DNA from: Hymenobacter translucens
GTDB lineage: Bacteria > Bacteroidota > Bacteroidia > Cytophagales > Hymenobacteraceae
Direction: 5' to 3'
Length of the DNA: 64,000 bases
Assembly (NCBI RefSeq): GCF_020685205.1
Contig: NZ_JAJERB010000004.1
Span: 62,001-126,000, forward strand
In this document: piece by piece, positions 17,712-26,516 of the stretch
How the letters are laid out: each line of letters begins with the position of its first letter
Position numbering within the stretch: the stretch's first letter is position 1
Notes under the pieces: model-generated
What the model saw: only the letters and a program-made list of their open reading frames with translations
What the model was told of the DNA's origin: nothing
The model's database searches: none
Translations under genes and position numbers: made by a program

Positions 17712-18099
17712 GTCTCGCTGCTCCGGCTGGCATAAGCCAGAATACTAGTGAGAAGGCTCCTGCGCGCAGGAGCCTTTTTCGTGCGGTTTTGCGGGGGATT
17801 AGGGGCCGCAACGGTGGGCTGCTGGCCGTAGGCGCCGCCTACGCGCCCTGCGTAGGGCCACAAAAAATTTGATCTGCCGCAGATAGTATCGGGCTGAAAA
17901 TCTGGCGTGTATCAGTAATGCTAAAAAAGTAGGGTAACTACGATTGAAAAAAAATCTTCGACTTAAGGCCTAGGTACAATTAAATCAAATACTTTTACCA
18001 TCCACTTATGCTGCGTGTTTTTCATAAGCCCGCCAGTGTAGTGTTTAACAGGTTTGTTTCTTCTAACTAAACTCACTTTCATCTCATCCTAACTTTCCC
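17712..18099. other. Intergenic region between TM2 genes 1 and 2
   Basis: No gene is seen. It contains a terminator at 17753-17779, a GC-rich palindromic patch around 17829-17860 (GTAGGCG/CGCCTAC and GCCCT/AGGGC), then an AT-rich segment with TACTTTTA at 17990-17997 that may be the promoter of copy 2. Confidence 0.55.
17753..17779 (+). terminator. Rho-independent terminator after TM2 gene 1
   Basis: AAGGCTCCTG pairs with CAGGAGCCTT around a CGCG turn, followed by T residues. Confidence 0.82.
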
Positions 18100-18774
18100 A
18101 TGAAGAAGTTTTACACCTACTGCTCCGTAGCTCTGCTAAGCGCCGCTACGTTGTCGTCGTGCAGCCGCTCGAACTATGCCTTCCAGCCTTCCGGCCCGGC
18201 TTATCATGCCACTGTAACTCCGGCCGCTCCTGCCCCGGCTGTTTCGGAGGCAACGGCCAGCGCTTCGGCAGCTGAGGAAGCCCCGGTAGCTACGGAGACG
18301 CCGGCTAAAGCAGCAGCCAAGGCGCTGGCCGCCCCGGCCGCCAAGTCGGTTGAAACGAAAGCTCAGGTTGTGAAAAAAGCCGTGGTTGCGTCTGAGTCCG
18401 CTTCCAGCAAGGTAGAGGCCAAGCAGCTGCTCAAGCAGGTGAAGAAGGCTACGGCCAAGGCACCGGCCGGAACCACGGCTGAGGGCAAAAGCCAGCTGAT
18501 TGCGTTGATTCTGGCGTTGCTGGTGGGCTCGTTTGGGGTGCACCGCTTCTACCTGGGCTACACCGGCCGGGGTATCCTGTTGCTTTGCCTGACCTTGTTC
18601 GGCTGGATCCTGTTCGGCCTCGGGCCGCTGGTAGCTTTCGTTATGGCTATCATCGACGCCGTGAACATCTACCAGGGTGAGCTGAAGCCGGCCAACGGCG
18701 ACTACACGGAGAAGCTCAATGACAGCTCCAGCTCATCGAAGTCCGACACCAAAACGGACTCCAAGAAGAAGTAG
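18100..18774 (+). CDS. TM2-domain lipoprotein, copy 2
   Basis: Second tandem paralogue, 224 residues. Lipobox TLSSC (Cys 21) and CSRSNYAFQP match copy 1. The linker is longer and Lys/Ala-rich. The TM2 domain (~130-205) reads GVHRFYLGYTGRGILLL with an extended second hydrophobic segment, then a Ser/Lys/Asp-rich tail (SSSSKSDTKTDSKKK) not seen in the other copies. It has its own upstream AT-rich region and its own terminator, so the four copies are probably separate transcription units. Role unknown. Confidence 0.85.
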   Translation: MKKFYTYCSVALLSAATLSSCSRSNYAFQPSGPAYHATVTPAAPAPAVSEATASASAAEEAPVATETPAKAAAKALAAPAAKSVETKAQVVKKAVVASESASSKVEAKQLLKQVKKATAKAPAGTTAEGKSQLIALILALLVGSFGVHRFYLGYTGRGILLLCLTLFGWILFGLGPLVAFVMAIIDAVNIYQGELKPANGDYTEKLNDSSSSSKSDTKTDSKKK

Positions 18775-18792
18775 TACTTCTGCGCTTGAGTG

Positions 18793-18830
18793 AAAAAGAG
18801 CTGGGGCTGTGCGTCCCGGCTCTTTTTTCT
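18793..18830 (+). terminator. Terminator after TM2 gene 2
   Basis: AAAAGAGCTGGGG pairs with TCCCGGCTCTTTT (G-T pairs included), followed by T-rich sequence. Confidence 0.75.
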
Positions 18831-18911
18831 TTTAGGTGACGGCCTGCTTATCACCTGTCGACTGAAGCCTTGCGCCCAAGCCAGGTATGCCTCATTTCCA
18901 ATTCTTTGTTT

Positions 18912-19685
18912 ATGACGAAAATCTACACCTATTGCCTCCTGACTCTGCTCAGTGTGGCTTCGCTTTCCTCGTGCAGCCGCTCGAACTATGCTTTCCAGCC
19001 CGGCACCTCGCCCTACCACGCGTCGCAGGCCGTAACGGCCGCTGCCCCAACGGCTGAAGCCACTGCCTCGGTGGAAGCGGGCGTCCCCGTAGCGGTAGAG
19101 GCGGTTCCGGGTCAGGTAGCCGCCAAGGCACTGGCAACTATGGCTGCGCGTGATAAGGCCGCCAAGCCCCGGCAGTCGGAAAAGGTGGCTAAGCGGAAGC
19201 AGGAGCGGAAAGTCCTGATCCAGCACTCCAAGCTGCTGGTGCAGGAAACCGGCCAGCTGCTGAAAGCCAAAGAGCTGGCGGGCGACAGTGCGCCCGCTGG
19301 TAAAAGCCAACTGACGGCTCTGCTGCTCTCAATCTTCCTGGGCCCGCTGGGGGTCGGACGCTTTTATCTGGGCTATACCGGGCGGGGGTTGCTGTACCTG
19401 GGCCTGGCACTCGGCGGATTCGCTATTTTCCTGCTGTATGTGACTCTGCAGGCCGCCAGCTTTGCCGCTGCGGCCGGTGGGGCCGATACCGTGGGCGCCG
19501 GGCTCGGTATCCTCGGCGCGCTGCTGCTGCTGGGCATCTTTGTGCCGTATTTCACGGCCTGGGTGCTGTCCATTATCGACAGTATCCGGATCTACCAGGG
19601 GAAGCTGCTGCCGAAGAATGGCGACTACGCTCAAAAGCTAGGCGGAAGCAAAGCTGCCGAAGCCGGCGACGCAACGGGGAAGTAG
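18912..19685 (+). CDS. TM2-domain lipoprotein, copy 3
   Basis: Third paralogue, 257 residues, and the longest. The start at 18912 gives MTKIYTYCLLTLLSVASLSSC with Cys 21, the same spacing as the other copies; the upstream in-frame start at 18870 breaks this. After the shared signature comes a basic linker (RQSEKVAKRKQERK) and a TM2 domain with GVGRFYLGYTGRGLLYLGLALGG. An extra Ala/Gly-rich hydrophobic stretch (AASFAAAAGGADTVGAGLG) follows before the final membrane segment, so the hydrophobic part is larger than a plain TM2. Function unknown. Confidence 0.85.
   Translation: MTKIYTYCLLTLLSVASLSSCSRSNYAFQPGTSPYHASQAVTAAAPTAEATASVEAGVPVAVEAVPGQVAAKALATMAARDKAAKPRQSEKVAKRKQERKVLIQHSKLLVQETGQLLKAKELAGDSAPAGKSQLTALLLSIFLGPLGVGRFYLGYTGRGLLYLGLALGGFAIFLLYVTLQAASFAAAAGGADTVGAGLGILGALLLLGIFVPYFTAWVLSIIDSIRIYQGKLLPKNGDYAQKLGGSKAAEAGDATGK
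18957..19045 (+). repeat. 89-bp exact repeat, copy B (in TM2 gene 3)
   Basis: Identical to 17184-17272 in TM2 gene 1. It lies 1773 bp downstream in direct orientation, so recombination between the two would delete copy 2. Confidence 0.9.
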
Positions 19686-19797
19686 CCCTCTACATATGCC
19701 TACGGCGCGCATGCTGGCAGATTCAGTAAAACCGAACGCCTACTCCGGGCGTTAACCCGGAGGCTCTTACTTGCTTATTACATCGATGTCTCCCGGG

Positions 19798-20421
19798 ATG
19801 AACCGTGCTGGTCTGTATCTACTGATTTCGATGTTCAGCGCGGCCGCCCTGGCTTCGTGCAGTCGCGCCCACTACGCTTTTCGCGCCGGTACCCCGGCCT
19901 CCCCCGGCCCCGACCCTGAAACGGAAGCAGTCAGGCCGGCGCCCCCGGTTGCGGAAGCAGGTAGTACGCCCGGGCCCGATTTAGCTATTCGGGAGATGCA
20001 GCCAAGCCGGCAAGCCACGCACGCGCTGCTAGCAGCAGCACAGCCTACTCGGGTTAGACTAGAAAGTAGCGTGGAGAGCAAGCCGCCCCGTCCCAAAAAG
20101 ACCAAGAAGGCCAAGGGCGAAGTAAAAAAGCTGCCGGTTACGCCCCCGCAGTCGTCGAAAAGCCAGATTGTAGCCCTGGTGCTGGCAGCCGTTTTCCTGA
20201 CCGGCATGCTGGGCGTGAGTCGCTTTTACCTGGGCTATACCGGCCGGGGCCTGCTGTATCTGGGGCTGTGCCTGTTTAGCTTCGCCACGTTCTTCTTCAC
20301 TTTCGGGCTCGGGGGTATCGGTTATCTGATAGCGCTGACTCTGACCATTATCGATGCCGTCCACATATTCCGGGGCGACTTAAAGCCCAAAGGACGCGAG
20401 TACACGGTCAAGCTCAAATAA
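19798..20421 (+). CDS. TM2-domain lipoprotein, copy 4
   Basis: Fourth and most divergent paralogue, about 207 residues. Start 19798 places the lipobox Cys (ALASC) at residue 21 exactly as in the other three; ATG 19786 is an alternative. The signature is CSRAHYAFRAGTPASP. The linker is Pro/Glu/Arg-rich, then basic (PRPKKTKKAKGEVKK). The TM2 domain carries GVSRFYLGYTGRGLLYLGLCL and ends LKPKGREYTVKLK. It closes the array and faces a convergent CNNM-family gene across a strong terminator. Function unknown. Confidence 0.82.
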   Translation: MNRAGLYLLISMFSAAALASCSRAHYAFRAGTPASPGPDPETEAVRPAPPVAEAGSTPGPDLAIREMQPSRQATHALLAAAQPTRVRLESSVESKPPRPKKTKKAKGEVKKLPVTPPQSSKSQIVALVLAAVFLTGMLGVSRFYLGYTGRGLLYLGLCLFSFATFFFTFGLGGIGYLIALTLTIIDAVHIFRGDLKPKGREYTVKLK

Positions 20422-20437
20422 GACGACCGTAATGCAA

Positions 20438-20472
20438 AAAAAGGCCGGCTGCGCAATGCAGCCGGCCTTTTT
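20438..20472. terminator. Bidirectional terminator
   Basis: A perfect 15-bp stem (20438-20452 with 20458-20472) with A- and T-runs on either side, between convergent genes. Confidence 0.88.
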
Positions 20473-20491
20473 CATACTGTGGGAAGTGTGC

Positions 20492-21823
20492 TTAGGCGTC
20501 GAGCGGGAGGCCGTCGGCGGGGTCCATCTCGGCGGGGGTTATCACCCGTACCTGCACCAGCTCCACCGTCCGGCGCGAGCGTTTCAGCACCCGGAACTCG
20601 TAGGGGTCGACCACGGCTACGTCGCCGACTTCCGGAATGCTGCCGTAAATCACATTGAGCAGTCCGCCCACGGTTTCGTAGTCGTCGCCTTCGGGCAGGG
20701 GGAAGGGCAGGTACTCGTTGGCGTCGGAAATGGCTGTGGAGGTATTCACGCGGTATTCCACTTCCGAAACCTTTTCCACCACCGGTACCTCGTTGTCGTA
20801 CTCATCCTGGATTTCGCCCACGAGCTCCTCCATAATGTCTTCGATGGTCACGATGCCGGACACGCCGCCGAATTCGTCGGAGACGATGGCCATGTGCATG
20901 TGCTTGCGCTGGAACTGGCGCAGCAGACGGTTGATTTTCTTGGTTTCAGGCACGAAGTACGCCGGCCGCATGATTTTGGAGAGTACGATGGGCTCATTGC
21001 GGCGAATAATCTGGAGCAGATCCTTCACGTAGAGCACGCCCACGATGTTGTCGATGCTTTCCTCATACACCGGAATGCGGGAGTAGCCTTCGCTGTACAC
21101 CGTTTCAAGCACCTCATCCTGGGGAGCATCCACGTCGATGGCGGCAATTTTGGTGCGGGGCACCATGATCTGCTTGACCATCCGGTCGTTGAACTCGAAT
21201 ACGTTCTCCAGCAGTTCGTGCTCGGAATCCTGAATCTCGCCGCTTTGCTTACTCTGGTCGAGCAGCAAGCGCAGCTCCTCGGCGGAATGGGCCTCAGCTC
21301 CGTGAATCGGCCGGATGCCAAGCGCCCGCAGAATCAGACTGGAAAGCCAGTTAAGTAAGATAATCGGCAGCTTGAACAGCAGATAAAAGCCATGGAGTGG
21401 CGCGGCGACAAACAAGCTTGTGGACTCCGGGCGCTGAATGGCCAACGACTTGGGAGCCAGCTCGCCAAATACGATGTGCAGAACGGTAATCAGGGCAAAA
21501 GAGGTAGGCAGGGCAATGCGATGCGCTAGTTCCGGGCTGACGTCCAGTCCCAGTGCGGCTACAATAGCCAGAATAATCTGGGATACGACGCTTTCTCCAA
21601 TCCAACCCAGGCCCAGCGAGGCCAGCGTAATGCCGAGCTGCGTAGCCGATAAGTAACCATCGAGGTTATGGAGAATGCTTTGGGTGAGCTTCGCGAGCCG
21701 GTTGCCCTCCTGTGCCCGCAGGTCGATTTGTGAAAGCCGAACTTTGACAATCGCAAACTCGGCGGCCACGAAAAAGCCGTTCAGCAAAACGAGCAGAACG
21801 GTAAAGAAAATATTTAAGATCAT
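20492..21823 (-). CDS. CNNM/CorC (hemolysin C-like) family membrane protein
   Basis: This 443-residue protein combines an N-terminal CNNM (DUF21) membrane domain (LNGFFVAAEFAIVKVR, then three to four hydrophobic segments up to ~150), a pair of cytoplasmic CBS domains (~210-335, MVPRTKIAAIDVD and SDEFGGVSGIVTIEDIMEE) and a C-terminal CorC_HlyC transporter-associated domain. The family is implicated in Mg2+/Co2+ efflux, with CBS domains sensing nucleotide-Mg. The old name hemolysin is misleading. A -7 box TACTTTTG lies about 45 nt upstream. Confidence 0.92.
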   Translation of the reverse strand: MILNIFFTVLLVLLNGFFVAAEFAIVKVRLSQIDLRAQEGNRLAKLTQSILHNLDGYLSATQLGITLASLGLGWIGESVVSQIILAIVAALGLDVSPELAHRIALPTSFALITVLHIVFGELAPKSLAIQRPESTSLFVAAPLHGFYLLFKLPIILLNWLSSLILRALGIRPIHGAEAHSAEELRLLLDQSKQSGEIQDSEHELLENVFEFNDRMVKQIMVPRTKIAAIDVDAPQDEVLETVYSEGYSRIPVYEESIDNIVGVLYVKDLLQIIRRNEPIVLSKIMRPAYFVPETKKINRLLRQFQRKHMHMAIVSDEFGGVSGIVTIEDIMEELVGEIQDEYDNEVPVVEKVSEVEYRVNTSTAISDANEYLPFPLPEGDDYETVGGLLNVIYGSIPEVGDVAVVDPYEFRVLKRSRRTVELVQVRVITPAEMDPADGLPLDA

Positions 21824-22129
21824 AGGTTCGGAAAGTCTGGCTCTGACGGCCGAATTTCCATTTCATTACAAAAGTACGGGATTCTGTCCAAGCGGTTCGG
21901 CGCCGGAACTTGCCTTCGGGCTGCCGCCGCACCCGAAGGGCCGCTGCCGGGAAGAAGTGCAAACAAAATCAAGTGAAAATAAATCCGGGTTTCGCGGCCT
22001 TGGGTCCAACGGGTGTGAAAAAACGGGGTTGACAGCGCCGATGAGCGGGAACACGGCCGAGATTGTGACTCTTCCTGCCGTACTTTGTTTACTGCTTTCC
22101 CAAGCAAGCTTCTAATGCTCTTTTTCTCT
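21824..22129. other. Divergent intergenic region (CNNM / dsbD)
   Basis: No gene is seen. It carries the minus-strand -7 box TACTTTTG at 21869-21876 for the CNNM gene and a TACTTTG sequence at 22081-22087, one base shorter than the consensus, that may start dsbD. Confidence 0.5.
21869..21876 (-). promoter_or_regulatory. -7 promoter box TACTTTTG
   Basis: Exact TAnnTTTG on the minus strand; transcription start would be near 21863. Confidence 0.5.
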
Positions 22130-24331
22130 ATGTCTTTTTTAAACCGGATTGTACTGCTCGTACTGCTGCTGCTACCCGTGGCCGCCAGCCGGGCCCAGGT
22201 CCTGACGCCTACCAAGCTTTCCGTGGCGCTAAGTCAGCCCGCGGCGAAAGTGGGCGAGGAAGTCGACCTGATCGTGAATGCCCGCATGGATGATACCTGG
22301 CACCTCTACGCCACGGACTTCGATCCCGACCTGGGGCCCACTGCGTTCACGTTTACGTTCACTAAAAGCCCCGCCTATGAGCTGGTGGGTAAGCCAAAGT
22401 CCATCAACTCCAAGCACGAGTACGACGATGTATTCAAAGGCGAGGTGGCCTACTTCGTAAAAACCGGACAGATCCGCCAGCGCATCCGCGTGCTTCAGCC
22501 CGGCCCGCTCTCCATCAAAGCCGACGTCGAGTACCAGACCTGCACCGACACCGACGGACGTTGCATTCCGGGCTCCGAAACCCTCACGTTTGGGACCATC
22601 ACCGTCAGCGGAGTTGCGGCCAAGCCTACCGGTGCCGTTACCCCGCCCGGCGCCGGTCCGGCCACCGCCACGGCGGCGGCTCCAGCCCCGGCCGCTTCCC
22701 CGGAAACGTCCGCTGCAACTACCCTCGGCGCTGCCGATGCTGATTCGGCTGCCAGTTCGCTGACCGCGCCAGCCGCTGCTGAAAATGCCGCGCCGCCTGC
22801 TTCCGAAACTATTGCGGCCGCAGCGCCGGCCGCCCTGGCCGCGGCGGAGCCGCAGTCGGCTCAGCCGGTACTGGGCTTGTGGGAGTACCTGGTGCTGGCC
22901 TTCGGGGCGGGGTTGCTGGCCGTCATCATGCCCTGCGTGTACCCCATGCTGCCCATGACGGTGTCGTACTTTACCAATACCAGCGGCTCCCGGGGCCAGT
23001 CGATTGCCAAAGCGGTGGTGTACGCCCTGTCCATTATTGCCATTTACACCAGCGTGGGCGTGCTGCTCAGCGTGCTGTTCGGAGCCGATGCCGGCAACGT
23101 CATCAGCTCCCACTGGCTGCCCAACGTGCTGTCGTTCGTGATTTTCATTTTGTTTGGCCTGTCCTTTCTGGGGCTGTTTGAAATCAACGCGCCCAGCGCC
23201 CTGGTCAACTCCGTCGACAAGCAGGCCGACAAAGGGGGCTGGTCCGGACTGTTTTTCATGGCCGCTACGCTGGTGCTGGTGTCGTTTTCCTGCACCGTGC
23301 CTTTCGTGGGCTCGGTGGCCATTGCCTCGGCCAACGGGGAGCTGCTGCGCCCCACGCTGGGCATGCTGAGCTTTTCCCTGGCCTTTGCGTTTCCCTTCCT
23401 GCTGTTCGCCCTGTTTCCGTCCTGGCTGAAGAGCTTACCGCGCTCCGGCGGCTGGCTGAACACCTTTAAGGTAACGCTCGGCTTTCTGGAGCTGGCCCTG
23501 GCCTTCAAGTTTCTGAGCTCCGCCGACTTGTCCTACCACTGGCACCTGCTGCCCCGGGGGCTGTTTCTGAGCATCTGGGCCGTGCTGGCCGCGCTGCTGG
23601 GCTTTTACCTGCTCGGCAAGATTCGTTTACCCCACGACGACGAAACATCCCGGGTGAGCGTGCCGCGTCTGCTGCTGGCCGGCGTCGTCTTTACGTTTTT
23701 CCTGTACTTGGTGCCCGGTTTGTTTGGCGCCCCACTGCCGGCGCTGTCGGCCCTGGCCCCGCCCCCGGCCCGTACCGATTTTGTGCTGGGTGGCAGTACG
23801 CCGGCGGTAGCGGTAGGCGATGCGCAGACCAGCCTGTGCGAGGCCCCGCGCTACGCCCAGGATCTGGAGCTGCCCCTGAACCTGCCGGGGTACTTCGACC
23901 TGCAGCAGGCCCTGCGCTGCGCCCGGGAAAAGAACAAGCCCGTCTTCGTTGACTTTACCGGCCACAACTGCGGCAACTGCCGCAAGATGGAAGCCAGCGT
24001 GTGGAGCGACCCGGAGGTGCTGCGCCGCCTGCGCGAGGACTATGTTATCGTGGCTCTCTACGTAGACGATAAGACTGAGCTGCCGGCCTCCGAGTGGTAT
24101 ACGTCGAAGCGGGACGGCCGGGAAAAACGCAATCTGGGTGAGCAGAACCTGGACTTTCAGATCAGCCGGTTCGGCGCCAATGCCCAGCCGTACTACGTAA
24201 TTCTGTCGCCCGACGGGAAAAGCCTGGTGCCGCCCGTGGCCTACGACCCCGATGTGACCCACTTCGTCAACTTCCTGGATGCCGGCCTGCGCAACTACCG
24301 CCAGCAGTCGGCGCCGGTTGCTGCCCGCTAG
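22130..24331 (+). CDS. dsbD: Thiol:disulfide interchange protein DsbD
   Basis: This 733-residue inner-membrane protein carries electrons from cytoplasmic thioredoxin to periplasmic thiols. All three redox modules are complete. The N-terminal DsbD-alpha domain has Cys pair C138/C145 (CTDTDGRC). An Ala/Pro-rich linker leads to the 8-TM core with C269 (MPCVYPMLP) and C388 (SFSCTVPFVG). A C-terminal thioredoxin-like gamma domain has C614-G-N-C617. ATG 22130 starts the signal peptide; the longer TTG frame overlaps the promoter. A thioredoxin gene (27.6 kb) and a DsbA-family gene (62.8 kb) elsewhere in the window fit the same redox network. Confidence 0.93.
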   Translation: MSFLNRIVLLVLLLLPVAASRAQVLTPTKLSVALSQPAAKVGEEVDLIVNARMDDTWHLYATDFDPDLGPTAFTFTFTKSPAYELVGKPKSINSKHEYDDVFKGEVAYFVKTGQIRQRIRVLQPGPLSIKADVEYQTCTDTDGRCIPGSETLTFGTITVSGVAAKPTGAVTPPGAGPATATAAAPAPAASPETSAATTLGAADADSAASSLTAPAAAENAAPPASETIAAAAPAALAAAEPQSAQPVLGLWEYLVLAFGAGLLAVIMPCVYPMLPMTVSYFTNTSGSRGQSIAKAVVYALSIIAIYTSVGVLLSVLFGADAGNVISSHWLPNVLSFVIFILFGLSFLGLFEINAPSALVNSVDKQADKGGWSGLFFMAATLVLVSFSCTVPFVGSVAIASANGELLRPTLGMLSFSLAFAFPFLLFALFPSWLKSLPRSGGWLNTFKVTLGFLELALAFKFLSSADLSYHWHLLPRGLFLSIWAVLAALLGFYLLGKIRLPHDDETSRVSVPRLLLAGVVFTFFLYLVPGLFGAPLPALSALAPPPARTDFVLGGSTPAVAVGDAQTSLCEAPRYAQDLELPLNLPGYFDLQQALRCAREKNKPVFVDFTGHNCGNCRKMEASVWSDPEVLRRLREDYVIVALYVDDKTELPASEWYTSKRDGREKRNLGEQNLDFQISRFGANAQPYYVILSPDGKSLVPPVAYDPDVTHFVNFLDAGLRNYRQQSAPVAAR

Positions 24332-24364
24332 ATTCCCACACTTTCGCCAACCTTACTTCCTGCC

Positions 24365-25489
24365 ATGCGAAACCTCGGCCTCTCTTTTCTCTTTCTGCTG
24401 CTAACCACCGCTCTTAGTGCGCAGGGGCAGCCGGCACCTGGTACGGCGAAGCCCGATGCCTCGCGCATCACCCTGGTTATTCACGGCGGGGCCGGCACCA
24501 TCACCCGGGCCAACATGACGCCGGAAAAGGAGAAGGCCTACCAGGAAAAGCTAAACGAGGCCCTGCAGGTGGGCTACGCTATTCTGAAGAAGGGCGGTAC
24601 CTCGCTGGATGCCGTGGAAGCTACGGTGCGCGTGATGGAGGACTCGCCGCTATTCAATGCCGGCAAGGGCGCCGTGTTCACCCACGAGGGCCGGAATGAG
24701 CTGGACGCGGCCATTATGGACGGTAAAACCGGCAAGGCCGGGGCTGTAGCCGGCATTACGGTGGTGCGCAACCCCATTTCTGCCGCCCGGGCCGTAATGG
24801 AGAAGTCGGAGCACGTGATGATGGTGGGGCCCGGGGCCGAGCAGTTTGCCCGGGAGAAAGGCCTGGAAATCGTGGAACCGGCGTACTTCTACACCGAGGC
24901 CCGGCACAAGCAGTGGGAAACGGCGGTGCAGAAAGACAAAAGTGCCGGCACTGCCGACCAGCTCAGCGCGCCGACCAAAGCCGTGCCGTCGGCTGCACCG
25001 GTGAAAACCAAAGTGAAGGTGAAGATCGGCAAGCCCCAAAGCAGCGTGGAGGATCAGATCTTTACTGAGGGCCGCAAGTTCGGCACGGTGGGCGCCGTGG
25101 CGCTGGATCAGTATGGCAATCTGGCGGCGGCCACCAGCACCGGGGGGATGACCAACAAGCGCTACGGCCGGGTGGGGGATGCGCCCATTATCGGGGCCGG
25201 CACCTACGCCGACAATGCCGCCTGCGCCGTTTCGGCAACCGGGCACGGGGAGTTCTTTATCCGCTACGCCGTGGCCCATGATATTGCAGCCCGGATGCAG
25301 TACAAAGGTCAGACGGTGCAGCAGGCCGCCGGCGACGTAGTACTAAAGAAGCTGGTGGAGCTGGGCGGGGAAGGCGGCGTCATCGCGCTTGACCGGGAAG
25401 GCAACTTCGCCATGCCCTTTAACTCGGAAGGCATGTACCGGGGCTACATCAAAGCCAATGGGCAGAGCGAGGTGCTGATTTACAAATAA
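24365..25489 (+). CDS. Isoaspartyl peptidase / plant-type L-asparaginase
   Basis: This 374-residue Ntn-hydrolase removes isoaspartyl residues from peptides and can hydrolyse asparagine. It has a signal peptide (LLLTTALSAQ), so it is periplasmic. The precursor self-cleaves before Thr 241 in FGTVGAVALD, the N-terminal nucleophile of the beta chain. Other marks are VIHGGAG near the start, TSTGGMTNKRYGRVGDAPIIGAGTYAD and ATGHGEFFIR. A Lys/Val-rich insert (~205-225) precedes the cleavage site. It lies 33 nt after dsbD on the same strand and may be co-transcribed. Confidence 0.92.
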   Translation: MRNLGLSFLFLLLTTALSAQGQPAPGTAKPDASRITLVIHGGAGTITRANMTPEKEKAYQEKLNEALQVGYAILKKGGTSLDAVEATVRVMEDSPLFNAGKGAVFTHEGRNELDAAIMDGKTGKAGAVAGITVVRNPISAARAVMEKSEHVMMVGPGAEQFAREKGLEIVEPAYFYTEARHKQWETAVQKDKSAGTADQLSAPTKAVPSAAPVKTKVKVKIGKPQSSVEDQIFTEGRKFGTVGAVALDQYGNLAAATSTGGMTNKRYGRVGDAPIIGAGTYADNAACAVSATGHGEFFIRYAVAHDIAARMQYKGQTVQQAAGDVVLKKLVELGGEGGVIALDREGNFAMPFNSEGMYRGYIKANGQSEVLIYK

Positions 25490-25940
25490 AGCAGCGAAAC
25501 GCCTTTTATCTGACGAGCTGTATAATCGTGGGCATAATTTCCGTTCTTTGCCCGCATTCAAGGCATAGGCCTCGTCTGAAAACTCAAAAAGGCTGCACCC
25601 ACCCAGATGCAGCCTCTTGAAAGAGAACATATCCACCCAGATACGTTCCGTTTTTTCCCCCTCACAGATCCCCCTTGTGCAGAAGAAGGACTTCAACCTT
25701 CTCGAAGTTGCCAGCAGCGTTCCGGGCACCCGATCTCCTCAACTCCACCCCTGGAAAAGGAGAGATGACAGGACTGCTTCAGCTTTTCTACACACTACCA
25801 GCGCCTTTCGCGCTGGATTGTAACAAATGTAGTAGAGTCACTGATATAATAAAATAATTTCATTCAATTGGATAATAATTTACAATAATTCTATAAAATA
25901 TGCTTTCTTGTTAAAACATAGTCAATGAACGGGTAAAAAA
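25490..25940. other. Long intergenic region upstream of the Lrp gene
   Basis: No credible gene is seen in 450 nt. A hairpin (AGGCTGCA/TGCAGCCT, 25588-25615) may end the preceding transcript. From about 25820 to 25940 the sequence is extremely AT-rich, with repeated AATAATTT-like words. This is far from the local composition and a plausible Lrp autoregulatory or promoter region. Confidence 0.6.
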
Positions 25941-26405
25941 ATGGCGCGTAATTACGAACTTGACGAGACGGACCGTAAAATACTGTCACTTCTCACGGAG
26001 GATGCTAAAATCCCGTACACAGAAATAGCCCGCAAGGTGCATGTGTCGGGGGGGACCGTACACGTGCGGATGGCTCGTCTGGAAGAGCTGGGCATTGTAA
26101 AAGGAGCCACCCTGAAGATCGACTATCCCAAGCTCGGCTACGGCGTAAATGCCTTTCTGGGCATCTATCTGCTGAAAAGCTCGGTGTATGGCAGCGTGGC
26201 CGAGCAGCTGCGCGAAATTCCGGAGGTGGTCAATATCCACTTTACGACCGGGGCCTACGGCATCTTTGCCCGCATCGTGTGCCGCGACACCCAGCATCTG
26301 CGCGACGTGCTCCACGACCGGGTACAGCTCATTGAAGGCATCGAGCGGACGGAAACGCTAATTTCACTGGAGGAAACCCTGAGCCGCCCGATTCAGCTGA
26401 TGTAA
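25941..26405 (+). CDS. Lrp/AsnC-family transcriptional regulator
   Basis: This 154-residue feast/famine regulator has an N-terminal helix-turn-helix (ELDETDRKILSLLTEDAKIPYTEIARKVHVSGGTVHVRMARLEELGIV, ~5-52) and a C-terminal RAM/AsnC effector domain (~70-145). The latter oligomerises and binds amino acids. Targets are unknown. Autoregulation is common in the family, and the AT-rich DNA just upstream would be the expected site. Confidence 0.93.
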   Translation: MARNYELDETDRKILSLLTEDAKIPYTEIARKVHVSGGTVHVRMARLEELGIVKGATLKIDYPKLGYGVNAFLGIYLLKSSVYGSVAEQLREIPEVVNIHFTTGAYGIFARIVCRDTQHLRDVLHDRVQLIEGIERTETLISLEETLSRPIQLM

Positions 26406-26447
26406 GGGCAGCAGGACGCAGGTTGCAGCAGGCATTTCCGGATTGGG

Positions 26448-26478
26448 TTGCCCCGGGCAGTGTATTTACTTATATTTC
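26448..26478 (+). promoter_or_regulatory. Promoter (TTG-N20-TATATTTC)
   Basis: TTG 26448-26450 and TATATTTC 26471-26478 are spaced 20 nt. The predicted start near 26485 supports ATG 26517 and rules out the upstream frame start. Confidence 0.5.
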
Positions 26479-26516
26479 GTAGTAAAATAGCTGCTGTCAG
26501 GAGTCTACCGCTGCAT

